The notes below the pieces were generated by a model. That model ran no database searches, was not told the origin of the DNA, and worked only from the letters and a program-made list of their open reading frames with translations. Positions 22,559 to 31,489 of a stretch of 42,634 bases of DNA are shown one piece after another (the stretch's first letter is position 1; every line of letters starts with the position of its first letter). Origin of the DNA: Mojavia pulchra JT2-VF2 (lineage in GTDB: Bacteria > Cyanobacteriota > Cyanobacteriia > Cyanobacteriales > Nostocaceae); the NCBI GenBank assembly GCA_019359325.1, contig JAHHHN010000038.1, forward strand, positions 1-42,634, in the 5' to 3' direction. The position numbers were made by a program, and so were the translations under genes.

Positions 22559-23332
22559 TTAATAAATGTAAGGATTCTTAGGTTGGGGAATCTTTTTCAA
22601 GGAAGTAGCAGCGATGGTGAGTTGGCGTTTGTCTGAGATAGTTTCTGTCACCATTTGCCCTTCGATTTCTAACCAGGTATCAGGTGGATACTGATCGCGA
22701 GTATCTGTCAATTTTACGGGTAATCCTGCTGGATAGGCATCTGCGGCACAGCAGGTGATCACAAATCTTGCCAAGAACAAATATTCTTTACTAAATTCTG
22801 GCGGGTGAATGGCAAATCCCTGTACCTTAACTTTTTGCCCTGTATAGGCATCTGGTTCTGGATAAACGTTGAGGGTGCGTACCCAGTCTATGAGCGATCG
22901 CTCTTCTGGGCGAATGGTAGCGCGAAATGCTTGCGGTTGAGCACGTGTTGCTGCCACTGAATCGGTTACACCGCGATCCAACGCGGTTTGGCTAGCAAAG
23001 ACGCGGGGTGTAATCATTAAACCTAAAATCGCTGCTGTTAACAGCAAACCGCTACCCCAACCAGGGGGAAATAACGTTAAATGCTGGGCGTTCGGTACAT
23101 TCTCTCGACGCCGCCACCGCCAAAGTTGCCCTGCTTTGAAAAAACCGATAATTAGCAAACCAATAGCACCCGCAATTGCTAACCAAAAGTAATCGGGGTG
23201 AATCAACAAATTCAGTTTGCCAGTGAACCAGTATTTCAAGATTAAAATTCCCCAAGCTGTAATTGCCAGCACATCCAGCCAAGGCATTAACAGATTACGG
23301 ATTTTAGATTTGGGACTTGGAATTGAAGCCAT
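22559..23332 (-). CDS. YcgQ-family (TIGR03943/DUF1980) permease partner
   Basis: This 257-residue protein has three hydrophobic segments (about 15-32, 45-65 and 90-110) and an extracytoplasmic C-terminal domain. The signature FVITCCAADAYPAGLPV with a vicinal Cys pair lies at about 190-205, followed by WLEIEGQMV. Family members occur next to YcgR-type permeases, as here. The substrate is not established; the Cys pair suggests metal or thiol chemistry. The gene lies 70 bases after the ycgR stop, and that gap contains TTAGTCA-type repeats. Confidence 0.85.
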   Translation of the reverse strand: MASIPSPKSKIRNLLMPWLDVLAITAWGILILKYWFTGKLNLLIHPDYFWLAIAGAIGLLIIGFFKAGQLWRWRRRENVPNAQHLTLFPPGWGSGLLLTAAILGLMITPRVFASQTALDRGVTDSVAATRAQPQAFRATIRPEERSLIDWVRTLNVYPEPDAYTGQKVKVQGFAIHPPEFSKEYLFLARFVITCCAADAYPAGLPVKLTDTRDQYPPDTWLEIEGQMVTETISDKRQLTIAATSLKKIPQPKNPYIY

Positions 23333-23402
23333 AAGTTAAAAAGTCATTAGTCAGTAATCAGTAGCAATCAAAAAACAACTGAAATCTTACATCTGACAAA
23401 AA

Positions 23403-24473
23403 TTACATGACGTGCAAATTTAAAGTTACAGTGAACAGAAATGTCAATAATCCTGCTAAAGCAAATAGATAAAATAACGCCTTAGCTTTAAAAATGGATA
23501 ACATCAAACCTATGCCTTTGATGTCAACCATCGGGCCAAATACCAGAAAAGCTAACAAAGAACCGCTGGTAAAGGTTGAGGCAAAAGAGAGGGCAAAGAA
23601 TGAATCGACAGTTGAACAAATTGACACTGCTGCTGCTAATATTAGCATCGCCACAATTGAGCTAATAGGGCCAGCACCGAGTCCGAGTATCAGTTCACGC
23701 GGTGCTAGCACTTGAATAGCAGCGGCGATCGCACTGCCTAAAACCATCACTCCCCCTAATTCTCGCAATTCTTGAACGATATTATCTACTAATAAACGCA
23801 GTTTATCTGGCAGGGGTTTACTGAGGCTAGGTGATGATGTATTTCCCTCTATTAAACTATTATCTATTCGCGTAGTTAAGCCTGCTTTTCCTCCTAGCAA
23901 ATAACTTCCAGACTTCAACAAGCTAGAACCTGTTGTTTCCTGTTGTGTTTGGTAACGTCTCCCCCGACGTTTCAGTTCTGGCTGCGTGGAGGGATTAAAC
24001 TTGAGATAACGAGCGAGTTCTGGTTGAACAACAGGACTCAAGTCTTTTTGAAAGCTGAAAACAACAGCGATAGTTGTAGCGATCGCTAAGGAAAACACGA
24101 CGCGTAAAACTACTATTTCTGGCTGATCTCGAAACGCTGTCCAAGTTGCCCAAATTACTATGGGATTAATAGTCGGTGCTGCTAGTAAAAAACCAATTGC
24201 TACTGGTGTGGGTACTCCCTGCATCAGCAACCGCCGCGCCACTGGCACATTACCGCACTCACATACCGGGAACAAAAAGCCTATCGTGCTGCCGAATAAA
24301 GCACCCAACACTGGATTTCGAGGCATTTTTTCTACCAATTTGCGCTCATCTACAAAAAACAGCAGCAAGCTGGAGAATACAACTCCCAGTAGCAAAAAGG
24401 GTATCGCCTCGACTAGCAAACTTAAAAATAGGGTGAAACCATTGTTCAGTTGATTCATGGGCGTCGCAGTCAA
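23403..24473 (-). CDS. YcgR/YraQ-type permease (DUF318)
   Basis: This 356-residue integral membrane protein has about eight helices in two halves. The conserved block FPVCECGNVPVARRLLMQGV at about 69-88 carries a CxC pair. It is followed by GFLLAAPTINPIVIW, both hallmarks of the DUF318 permease family. The second half repeats the pattern (SICSTVDSFFALSFA and FGPMVDIKGIGLML). A polar loop of about 80 residues, rich in Ser and Arg, links the halves. It is the first gene of a leftward run with its YcgQ partner and a propeller protein. The exported substrate is unknown. Confidence 0.85.
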   Translation of the reverse strand: MTATPMNQLNNGFTLFLSLLVEAIPFLLLGVVFSSLLLFFVDERKLVEKMPRNPVLGALFGSTIGFLFPVCECGNVPVARRLLMQGVPTPVAIGFLLAAPTINPIVIWATWTAFRDQPEIVVLRVVFSLAIATTIAVVFSFQKDLSPVVQPELARYLKFNPSTQPELKRRGRRYQTQQETTGSSLLKSGSYLLGGKAGLTTRIDNSLIEGNTSSPSLSKPLPDKLRLLVDNIVQELRELGGVMVLGSAIAAAIQVLAPRELILGLGAGPISSIVAMLILAAAVSICSTVDSFFALSFASTFTSGSLLAFLVFGPMVDIKGIGLMLSIFKAKALFYLFALAGLLTFLFTVTLNLHVM

Positions 24474-25167
24474 AAGCGGTTTGGAGTTTTTAGAGTATGC
24501 CTAGTCATTCTATCGAAATGGGGATCAAATGCAGGACGGGACAATAATAGATCATTTGAGCCAAAAAATTGGTATGCGATTTATACTACTTCTTCAGCGT
24601 TATTCAGCGATTGCTACTTGTAGATGTTTACATATATCTGAGTGTATTTACTAAGGATGACTATTCTTAAGAATATCTGACTCTAGAAATGGTTCCAATT
24701 ATCTGGGGTAAACACTTAGCTGCACTATGTTTAATACCTATGTTTATACTTACTCTAATTTGGTTGGGAAATGTCTGCTCTTCCGCGCATTTTCATCAAG
24801 AGTTCACAGTTTTTAAACATTTGAGCTTTGCTGTTGGTAGTTAACCATCCTCGATTTTGGTTATTGCTGGTAAACCTTTATCCTAGCTTTGGTTGAATTT
24901 TTACTATAAAAACTCTCAAACTGCAAGACTAAGGTTGAAGATTTGCGGTAAATACTGACATGGTATCGTGCAACTTTGTGTTGAAAGTGCTGAGTTCTGA
25001 GTTTTGAGTTTTAAGTAATAATTTCTTCCCGTGCCCCCGTGCCCCCTTCTCCCTGTGTTCTCTTTGTCGCTTCTATCGCTTAATTCTTCCGCTAATGTGG
25101 TAGAGGCTGGCAGAGGCTAGAATGTTAGCTTATTGTATGTTTGTCTTTATACAAATTAGAGTTTACA
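24474..25167. other. Gap with a possible 51-codon ORF and heptamer repeats
   Basis: An ORF at 24689-24844 on the plus strand would encode 51 residues with one hydrophobic segment (LAALCLIPMFILTLIWLG). It has no ribosome-binding site and is weakly supported. GTGCTGAGTTCTGAGTTTTG at about 24987-25006 and a C-rich heptamer run (CCCCCGTG) at 25030-25060 are repeats. No operator for ycgR was recognised. Confidence 0.35.
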
Positions 25168-26526
25168 GTGTCACAAGAATTCAGTTCCCTAATATCACCA
25201 CCATTTTTATCGCAAGGTAGCGATCGCGATCTCGGTTTAGACTCAACACTCCAGGAACTCTCAATGTACAACTTCCAAGTGGAAGTTAGCTGTAGTGCAA
25301 TAGAAGTTGCGCGATTTTTTGAACGATATCCTTTGCTACCAGGAGCAATCTTACTAGAACAGGGAAAGTTCATCGGTATGATTTCCCGGCGGCGACTCCT
25401 AGAATTTTGGATTCGTCCCTACGGACAAGAGTTGTTTTTACATCAACCGTTGACTATTCTCTACAGCTATGCGCGTACAGAGATTTTGCAGCTTGCCGAT
25501 ACAACACCAGTTTTGACAGCGATGCAACTGAGTTTGAGGCGATCGCCTGAACTTTCGTCAGAACCTCTGGTGGTGCAAACGGCATCTGATAGTTACAGTT
25601 TATTAGATATGCATGAATTAAATCTTGCTTCTTGGCAAATTCGAGGCATAGAAACTCAGGTGCGCTATGAACGTAGCCAAGCCCAAATGATTCAAAATGA
25701 TAAAATGGCGAGTTTGGGACGTTTGGTGGACGGGGTAGCACACGAAATTTTAGACCCCGTAGGTTTTATCTGGGGTAACTTAACTTATGTCTCTAACTAT
25801 AGTCAGGATTTACTCAAGCTTATAGGAGCTTACGAACAAGAATTATCTCCTGCTTCTGAGAACATTACCTATCTTAAAGATGAAATCGAATTTGATTTTT
25901 TAGAACAAGATTTATCAAAGGCAATGTCTAGTATCCGTACCGGGGCGGAAAGGCTAAAAAAACTTGTCACTAGCTTGCAAAATTTCTGTCATATCGACGA
26001 AGTATATCCAAGACCTACTGATTTGCACGCTTGTATCGATAGTATTGTATTGTTAATTAATAGTCGTATTAAAGGAGAAATTGAAATAGTCAAACATTAT
26101 GGTCACTTGCCACCAGTGTATTGCTTTATGGGGCAACTGAGCCAAGTATTTATGAATATTTTAAGCGAGGCTATAGATACATTGCTTAATGAAACAGTGC
26201 GGCAGCAATTTCATCCAGAGACTACTAATAATAGTGACAAACCACAAATTGAAATTACTACAAAAATTATTTCTAAGCCAGCAACTAAACAAGATGCACC
26301 AGATTCACGTTGGGTTTCAATTTGTATAGCTGACAACGGCCCTGGCATGTCTGAGGAATTAAAACAGCAAATTATTGAGTCCTTGTCTGTGGAAAAACGA
26401 TCTGATAAAACAACTAGTTTATCTGTCAGCTATCGAATTATCACGGCAAGGCATGGAGGCAAATTAAATTTGCGTTCACAACTTGGTACAGGTACTGAAT
26501 ACGAAATATTATTACCTTTGCTTTAA
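25168..26526 (+). CDS. Cytoplasmic histidine-kinase-like protein with divergent ATP site
   Basis: The protein has 452 residues. An N-terminal CBS-like sensor spans about residues 30-150 (LPGAILLEQGKFIGMISRRR). It leads to an H-box, SLGRLVDGVAHEILDPVGF, with His192. The catalytic domain has IADNGPGMS, a good G1 box, and HGGKLNLRSQLGTGTEYEI. The N-box reads MNILSEAIDTL, with Glu334 where Mg-binding Asn is expected. The glycine-rich GTGLGL lid is replaced by KTTSLSVSYRII. It may be a weak or inactive kinase. There is no membrane helix. Start choice is unsure: TTG 25141 and GTG 25168 are in frame, and only the GTG has a partial AGAG upstream. Confidence 0.78.
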   Translation: MSQEFSSLISPPFLSQGSDRDLGLDSTLQELSMYNFQVEVSCSAIEVARFFERYPLLPGAILLEQGKFIGMISRRRLLEFWIRPYGQELFLHQPLTILYSYARTEILQLADTTPVLTAMQLSLRRSPELSSEPLVVQTASDSYSLLDMHELNLASWQIRGIETQVRYERSQAQMIQNDKMASLGRLVDGVAHEILDPVGFIWGNLTYVSNYSQDLLKLIGAYEQELSPASENITYLKDEIEFDFLEQDLSKAMSSIRTGAERLKKLVTSLQNFCHIDEVYPRPTDLHACIDSIVLLINSRIKGEIEIVKHYGHLPPVYCFMGQLSQVFMNILSEAIDTLLNETVRQQFHPETTNNSDKPQIEITTKIISKPATKQDAPDSRWVSICIADNGPGMSEELKQQIIESLSVEKRSDKTTSLSVSYRIITARHGGKLNLRSQLGTGTEYEILLPLL

Positions 26527-26696
26527 TACAATTGATATAAAATACTCGTGAATCAAGGTAGGATTTAGCGATCGCTTCCTAGAATTGCTATGAATTAATC
26601 ATCTCACACTTGGTTATACACTATCTGCGATCGCTTGAGTCTAATCTACTCACCTTTTTTCCAACCGTTGATGCAAGATGCTAAAAGTCGCTATAG

Positions 26697-26804
26697 TTAA
26701 CGGCTTAAACCATCATATCTATTTGGGTCTTTTTTCTCCTTTTTTTTCTGGGGATCTTTTTTGGGCTTTTTGGTTTCTCTGTTACCCTTCTTTTCCTTAG
26801 ACAT
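26697..26804 (-). CDS. Lysine-rich 35-residue microprotein
   Basis: It starts MSKEKKGNRETKKPKKDP, continues with an uninterrupted run of Lys/Glu codons and ends NRYDGLSR. GGAAAG lies about 8 bases before the ATG. Short proteins with the same opening (MSKxKKGNxExKKPKK) occur in many bacteria without known function. It is probably nucleic-acid or ribosome associated by charge, but that is inference. The A-rich coding run makes it prone to slippage. The rest of the 26527-26898 gap has no other gene. Confidence 0.55.
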   Translation of the reverse strand: MSKEKKGNRETKKPKKDPQKKKEKKDPNRYDGLSR

Positions 26805-26898
26805 TATTTCTTTCCGATATAGTGACCATTAAAGTGGCGACAACGCCCATCAAATTTTACCAAGGTAATGTTTCGTTGGTAAAAAACTCGTCTTCAAC

Positions 26899-27078
26899 CT
26901 ATAAAATCTCCCAAAAGTGAAGAAAGCCATTACCGGAAAACACTTCAATCAAAATTACGGTTACAAAGCCTATCATTGCTAGGCGACCATTCCAATTTTC
27001 AGACTGAGGAGTAAAGCCCCAAAACCAAGCATTGCGTTTATTTGAAATCGACTGTTTAACTTTTGTAGCGTCTGACAT
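26899..27078 (-). CDS. High-light-inducible one-helix (Hli/CAB-like) protein
   Basis: This 59-residue protein has one membrane helix with the chlorophyll-binding motif [13 protein letters not shown] (ExxNGRxAMxG), typical of Hli proteins. Hli proteins bind chlorophyll and carotenoid and protect photosystem II assembly. The frame opens further upstream, but the ATG at 27078 (MSDATKVKQ) gives the normal length, with GGAG about 12 bases before it. It follows apcA2 on the same strand after 100 bases and may be cotranscribed. Confidence 0.9.
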   Translation of the reverse strand: MSDATKVKQSISNKRNAWFWGFTPQSENWNGRLAMIGFVTVILIEVFSGNGFLHFWEIL

Positions 27079-27178
27079 AAATAGTACTCCAAATTTTTCT
27101 TTCAATTTTTTGTAGGCTATAGCTTGCAAAATCGTTGATTTATCGAAGATTGGCAACACAAAGCTATAGCCTATTACC

Positions 27179-27664
27179 CTACTGCATAGCAGTGATTACA
27201 AAGTTGAAGTAAGAATTAACTTCACTAGCATCTTCACTAGACAGCATTGAGGTAACAACATTCTTCATCGCACGGATACTTTCAGCAACGGCTTCAATCG
27301 GAGTACCAAGGGATCTGTACATTTCGCGGACACCAACAACTCCAATTTCTTGAATCGGTGTGGAATCACCAGCTACGATACTGTAAGTGATCAAGCGTAG
27401 GTAGTAATCCATGTCTCGCAGACAAGTTGCAGTCATCTCCTGACCGTAGGCGTTACCACCAGGCGAGACAATATCTGGGCGCTTTTGAAATAACTGGTTT
27501 CCAGATTGCTTAATAATGCGCTCCCGGTTCTCTGTTAAAAGCTGAACCAGGCGCAGGCGACGCGCACCATTCATACTAAAACTTTTAATCTGGTCTATCT
27601 CCCCAGGGCTAAGATAGCGAGCTTCAGCATCTGCGTTTAAAATCGACTTCATGATCAGACTCAT
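27179..27664 (-). CDS. apcA2: Allophycocyanin alpha subunit paralogue (ApcA2-type)
   Basis: This 161-residue globin-fold phycobiliprotein is the normal ApcA length. [20 protein letters not shown] carries the phycocyanobilin Cys at about residue 81. GEIDQIKSF and [18 protein letters not shown] follow ApcA, not ApcD, spacing. No apcB, apcC or apcE lies nearby, so it is a stand-alone paralogue of the core operon gene, like apcA2 of Anabaena 7120. The ATG at 27664 has GAAGGAG seven bases upstream; a TTG one codon earlier is rejected. It has its own promoter at 27700-27727. Confidence 0.92.
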   Translation of the reverse strand: MSLIMKSILNADAEARYLSPGEIDQIKSFSMNGARRLRLVQLLTENRERIIKQSGNQLFQKRPDIVSPGGNAYGQEMTATCLRDMDYYLRLITYSIVAGDSTPIQEIGVVGVREMYRSLGTPIEAVAESIRAMKNVVTSMLSSEDASEVNSYFNFVITAMQ

Positions 27665-27699
27665 CAACAGACTCCTTCAAAAAATCAAATTATGTTGGC

Positions 27700-27727
27700 A
27701 CTATAAAATAGCGCTTGTGGTCGTCAA
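27700..27727 (-). promoter_or_regulatory. apcA2 promoter with flanking dyad
   Basis: On the minus strand TTGACG (27722-27727), a 16-base spacer and TATAGT (27700-27705) form a strong promoter about 36 bases before the start codon. GCGCTTGT (27711-27718) and ACAAGCGC (27751-27758) are perfect inverted arms that straddle the -35 box and could be a regulator site. Confidence 0.65.
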
Positions 27728-27776
27728 GAAAATGATCCGCATCTCAACCGACAAGCGCATTTTTTAACTAAAGTAA

Positions 27777-28049
27777 TTAACAGAATTTCCGAAAGTAACT
27801 TGCAGAATTTAAATTATCATTTTGCATATTACTGCCAGGCATTTTTGCCACTTTTAAATTCGCTCTGGTTATATTTATTCCTCTCAGGTTGATCCAATTT
27901 AGATTGGCACTTTTTGGTTCTGAGTTGTTTAAATTTGGCTCAATTGAGTTGATTACTCTCAAATCTGCCCGCCTAAAATTTCTTTTTGCGATCGCATATA
28001 GGTTCAAAAATTTATTGCCATCGATATTGGCTGCCTCGCAAGTGTAGCG
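27777..28049 (-). pseudogene. Pentapeptide-repeat fragment without a good start
   Basis: The open frame shows decayed A(N/D)LXX repeats: RRADLRV, SANLNWINLRGINITRANLK and SNMQNDNLNSASY. It is open from a stop just above 28049 and has no ATG; the first usable codon is the TTG at 28007. No ribosome-binding site is seen. It looks like the remnant of a pentapeptide-repeat protein rather than an intact gene. Confidence 0.45.
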
Positions 28050-28128
28050 TTATCGCTTTTTCTCCACCTTAATTGTAGAGCATAATCTTCAGTTGTGCCC
28101 AAATTGCAAATCAGTAGAATCTGACTGC

Positions 28129-29640
28129 TTATAGTGTCGTTAGCAGCAAATGTTCACCTCGCTGGTAAATTTCGCGTGCATAGTCAGTCCAATTTCCTTG
28201 CCCCCAATAACGAAAACAGCTAGTTTGTAACAATAAGTTATATAAAAGAATATTTCGATAACTAGATTGTTTAGTAATAGGTTCTGCTGATTGATCTGCT
28301 AATAATCCATCCACTTTTTGATGAAATGAACTGCTTAATTGGTACATGGGAGATATAACATTTTCATATCCCTTTACCCAACTAATATGATTAGTCCATG
28401 AGGCTCCATCCATATGGAAATTAGAGTTAGTTTGCTTTAATTCTTGAATAGCATTTTCTACAGCCTCAGGTTGACAATTATCAGGTGAAACTCGTTGCCA
28501 AATATGATGTTGTCCCACTGGCTGACAATTGGGAAAATCCTCAGATTTACAACCAGCATCTGCGAGTAATTCTAAGTATTCTGTACCACACATCCCGACA
28601 ACGCCTGATTTTCCTCCACCATGATTCACCATATCCCACCACGCTTGTTTAAAAGCACTGGGAAATTCATTCATCATGACGCCGCCATTTTCGCCATCTC
28701 CTATTTGTGTGACAATTGGTGGTACAAGCACACTCCCCAATTGTTGTTTAGATAAAGTTTTAGCTTCATAGTATGGCTGCATTTGACCAACCAATTTAGT
28801 ATCTGAACCTTGGGTTTTAATTAAGGCTGTAATACTAATTGTTTCGCCTTGAGAATTGCGGGCAATCAAATTGTGTGGTAGATGTTTGTGGATAATCGAA
28901 TGACCACTAATTGTTTCTACAGAATCTTCTTGGACAAGTAACCAACGATATCCACATTCTTTGAGTGCTTTGACAAATTCAAATAAAGTATCAGGATGAT
29001 TTGGCAGGTGCATTTCTGGAGGTGAAAAACCTTTGACTCGCGCTAGTGCTTCCCAGCCAAAAATTGCCGCAAAATAATGTTGCCACGCTAAGATGTGCAG
29101 CTTAATATCTGCAATTGGTGTGGAAGGAATGACAGCATGGCTCCACATCGTACCCAACCACTCTACATAGGGTTGATAGGTGGGAGCAGCTTCGCTAACG
29201 CAAGTGATGCGCTTGAGGTTGTCTAGGATATCGTTGCGTCCCATTTGCCTGAGTCCCCATAAAAGATTTCCAGAATAATCCAACATTACACGGGGATTAC
29301 AGCCTTGATTGACGAGTTCGGGGATAAAGTCTCCCATGCGGCTGTAACAATATGCAAAAGGCCCGGCGTTGTGGTTATCCCCTTCATTGGGATGTTCAAA
29401 CATATATTGCAGATTGCTGATCAGCGAACCGTTATGTCCAGCTGGAATAGTAGGCTGGTGCATATGTAAGGCGATCGCAAACCCAGCATTAATATCTTCT
29501 AAACGGAGATTCGTTTTCGGCAAGAATACTGGCGCATCATGGTTTACTACCGAGAGAACCTCTGTTTCCCAACCAGAAATATTCGGTAAGCCATCAATGA
29601 TTTCGGGCAAGGTGGGGAGAGTATGAGGCAATGTCAGCAT
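28129..29640 (-). CDS. Glycoside hydrolase family 57 protein
   Basis: The protein has 503 residues. IALHMHQPTIPAG is the GH57 opening motif. FSPPEMHLPNHPDTL and YRWLLVQEDSVE correspond to later conserved barrel strands. IGDGENGGVMMNEFPSAF is the region of the catalytic Asp. GH57 enzymes are retaining alpha-glucan hydrolases or transferases (amylase, amylopullulanase, branching enzyme). The exact activity is unclear, though glycogen metabolism is likely. There is no signal peptide, so it is cytoplasmic. GGAG lies 11 bases before the ATG. It is monocistronic. Confidence 0.85.
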   Translation of the reverse strand: MLTLPHTLPTLPEIIDGLPNISGWETEVLSVVNHDAPVFLPKTNLRLEDINAGFAIALHMHQPTIPAGHNGSLISNLQYMFEHPNEGDNHNAGPFAYCYSRMGDFIPELVNQGCNPRVMLDYSGNLLWGLRQMGRNDILDNLKRITCVSEAAPTYQPYVEWLGTMWSHAVIPSTPIADIKLHILAWQHYFAAIFGWEALARVKGFSPPEMHLPNHPDTLFEFVKALKECGYRWLLVQEDSVETISGHSIIHKHLPHNLIARNSQGETISITALIKTQGSDTKLVGQMQPYYEAKTLSKQQLGSVLVPPIVTQIGDGENGGVMMNEFPSAFKQAWWDMVNHGGGKSGVVGMCGTEYLELLADAGCKSEDFPNCQPVGQHHIWQRVSPDNCQPEAVENAIQELKQTNSNFHMDGASWTNHISWVKGYENVISPMYQLSSSFHQKVDGLLADQSAEPITKQSSYRNILLYNLLLQTSCFRYWGQGNWTDYAREIYQRGEHLLLTTL

Positions 29641-29788
29641 TTCTGGTTGCTCCGAAACAAGGTATATCTTATTATCTAGCCGCAGTACCTATTTAGTTGA
29701 GATCTTTGGGAAACTCACAATCCCACCATGCTTTTGAAATTAGGCAAGAACACGGTGGGGTGTTTACAAAACTTTGTACTGAGAACTA

Positions 29789-29868
29789 AGTGCTGAGTTC
29801 TGAGTGCTGAGTACTTATGTACTTGGTAAAAGCAATGCAAATTGTGGGTGGTCTTTTAACTCAGCACT
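29789..29868. repeat. Inverted pair of GCTGAGT repeats
   Basis: AGTGCTGAGTT (29789-29799) is the perfect inverse of AACTCAGCACT (29858-29868), 58 bases apart. The left copy continues as tandem GTTCTGAGTGCTGAGT. It occupies the gap between the SDR stop and the GH57 start and could form a hairpin in leftward transcripts. Confidence 0.6.
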
Positions 29869-29915
29869 CTTCATGCTATGAGCAACGAGACAGACTTGAT
29901 ATCAAAGGCTAGCGA

Positions 29916-30818
29916 TCAAGTCTTGCGCGCAGATACCAAAGAAACGGTGTTTCTGGATAAAAACAAATCACTGACACGATGAAATTTTGTTAACCAACTC
30001 AGTTTTTGAGTAAGTTCTCTGAGTAGTTCGTGAGGCTGTTGTTTTGTTGGTGCTGATGGAGTTGCAATGTTTAAAACCTGCTCTAGCAACCAAGGAGCAA
30101 AGCGTTGACACCAAACAGCTAGATGACTTTGCCATCCAACTAAAATTTCTGGTGAATCTCTTTGCAGCCCAGCGACGAAAGTTTGAGCTACTTTTTCAGG
30201 AGTCGTAGGTATTACCCAGCGAAATAATTTGAAGTCCCGCACCATGTCCGTATCTGTGAGGGAAGGCAGTAATGCTTTCACCTGAATATTGTATTCGGCT
30301 AGTTCACGGCGCAAGGCTTGGGTAAACCCTAAGATTGCAAACTTGGTAGCTGAATAAGTCGCCATCGTCGGTGCTGCTACTTTCCCCATCAAGCTAGACA
30401 CATTGACAATTGTGCCTTGCCTTTGGCTAGCCATACGTCGAGCTATTAGGCTAGTTAGGTTGTACATTCCCAATAAATTCACGGAGATTTCCTCTTGAAC
30501 CTGGGGAAGTTTAGATTCCAAAAACGAATTTTGGTATGCCACGCCAGCACAATTAACCAGTAGATGAATCGGGCCATAATTACGCCAAAGTTGGGCTACG
30601 GCAATATTCACCTCAATTGTCTGAGTCAAATCTACTGCCAAAATCGAGACTTCTGTTCCCATCGCCTCGATTTCTGTGGCTACCTCGGCTAACTTTTGGC
30701 GATCGCGCGCCATCAAAATTATCCGCTTAATACCTTGTTGCGCCAATTCTAGGGCGATCGCACGTCCAATACCACGAGAAGCCCCAGTAATTAGGGCTAC
30801 CTTACCTTGAATCTTCAT
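29916..30818 (-). CDS. Short-chain dehydrogenase/reductase
   Basis: This 300-residue classical SDR has the cofactor motif TGASRGIGRA at 11-20, the structural motif NCAGVAY at 89-95, the catalytic Ser in NVSSLMG (about 141), and Tyr155/Lys159 in YSATK. PSLTDTDMV is the usual post-catalytic loop. After about residue 220 a basic, hydrophobic extension (QSHLAVWCQRFAPWLLEQVL) could bind membrane, as in lipid or retinol SDRs. The substrate is unknown. GGAG lies 8-9 bases before the ATG. It is monocistronic. Confidence 0.88.
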   Translation of the reverse strand: MKIQGKVALITGASRGIGRAIALELAQQGIKRIILMARDRQKLAEVATEIEAMGTEVSILAVDLTQTIEVNIAVAQLWRNYGPIHLLVNCAGVAYQNSFLESKLPQVQEEISVNLLGMYNLTSLIARRMASQRQGTIVNVSSLMGKVAAPTMATYSATKFAILGFTQALRRELAEYNIQVKALLPSLTDTDMVRDFKLFRWVIPTTPEKVAQTFVAGLQRDSPEILVGWQSHLAVWCQRFAPWLLEQVLNIATPSAPTKQQPHELLRELTQKLSWLTKFHRVSDLFLSRNTVSLVSARKT

Positions 30819-31489
30819 GAGTTTTTATCTCCAAAATCTCGGTCTTACTGCGTTCTTAATCGCATCCGCAGGTAAGACAAATCTGCAATTGTAAGAAATC
30901 AAAATTGAAGTAAGCCTTTAAGAAGGAGATATTTCTGGGTTAATCTGCAATTGCTCATCTTTAGCCTCTACACAGCAGAAATTTCTCGCTTTCTATCTAA
31001 AAATCATCACTTTGCACAATTGGTTGCATGGATATAGCTCATAGATTTTGATATTTCCTCAATCCAAGCCTTCACCAGAACGTTGTCATACACACGTTAA
31101 CAATTAAATCAAGTTGTGGCAACAATTTTTAATAAGTATTTCTTAATACTTGTTTACAAGCAGTATATATATAGGAAATAATTTTGGGAATAAGTTTTTA
31201 TGAATACTAGCGGACAAATATGAAAATCTTCTGACAATCAAGCCAAGTTGCTAGTATTAATTCAACAAAAACAGTACTCTGGTTAAATTGTGACAACTTT
31301 GGTTATCACTGAGATAGCAGGACAACATATATTTTTGGAAACATTGCAGCAGGGTTTGTCGTCAGCATTTTCACTAGTTTGAGTGCTGAGTCGTGAGTGA
31401 TGAGTACTGAGTCGTGAGTGCTGAGTTGCTACCTCCCCTGCCCTGCTCCCTGTCCCTCTGCTTCCCAGTCCCCAGTCCCTACTCTTTTT
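30819..31489. other. AT-rich gap with dyad and heptamer repeats
   Basis: No gene is recognised. AAGTATT (31134-31140) and AATACTT (31145-31151) form a small dyad followed by TTTACA-rich sequence. 31381-31426 is a tandem run of GTGCTGAGTCGTGAGTGATG-like heptamers. 31456-31480 is a 25-base block identical to 12924-12948. Any SDR promoter lies in the first 300 bases but was not clearly seen. Confidence 0.5.

Noticed and set aside
24689-24844. 51-codon ORF with one hydrophobic segment as a confident gene
   Set aside because: No ribosome-binding site and no recognised relatives; only mentioned within the gap entry.
27179-27664. Far-red light (FaRLiP) phycobiliprotein gene
   Set aside because: The sequence follows normal ApcA, and no rfpABC, apcE2 or far-red psb/psa genes are nearby.
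31381-31430. GTGCTGAGT-like array considered as CRISPR
   Set aside because: Repeat units are heptamers with no unique spacers and no cas genes in the window.
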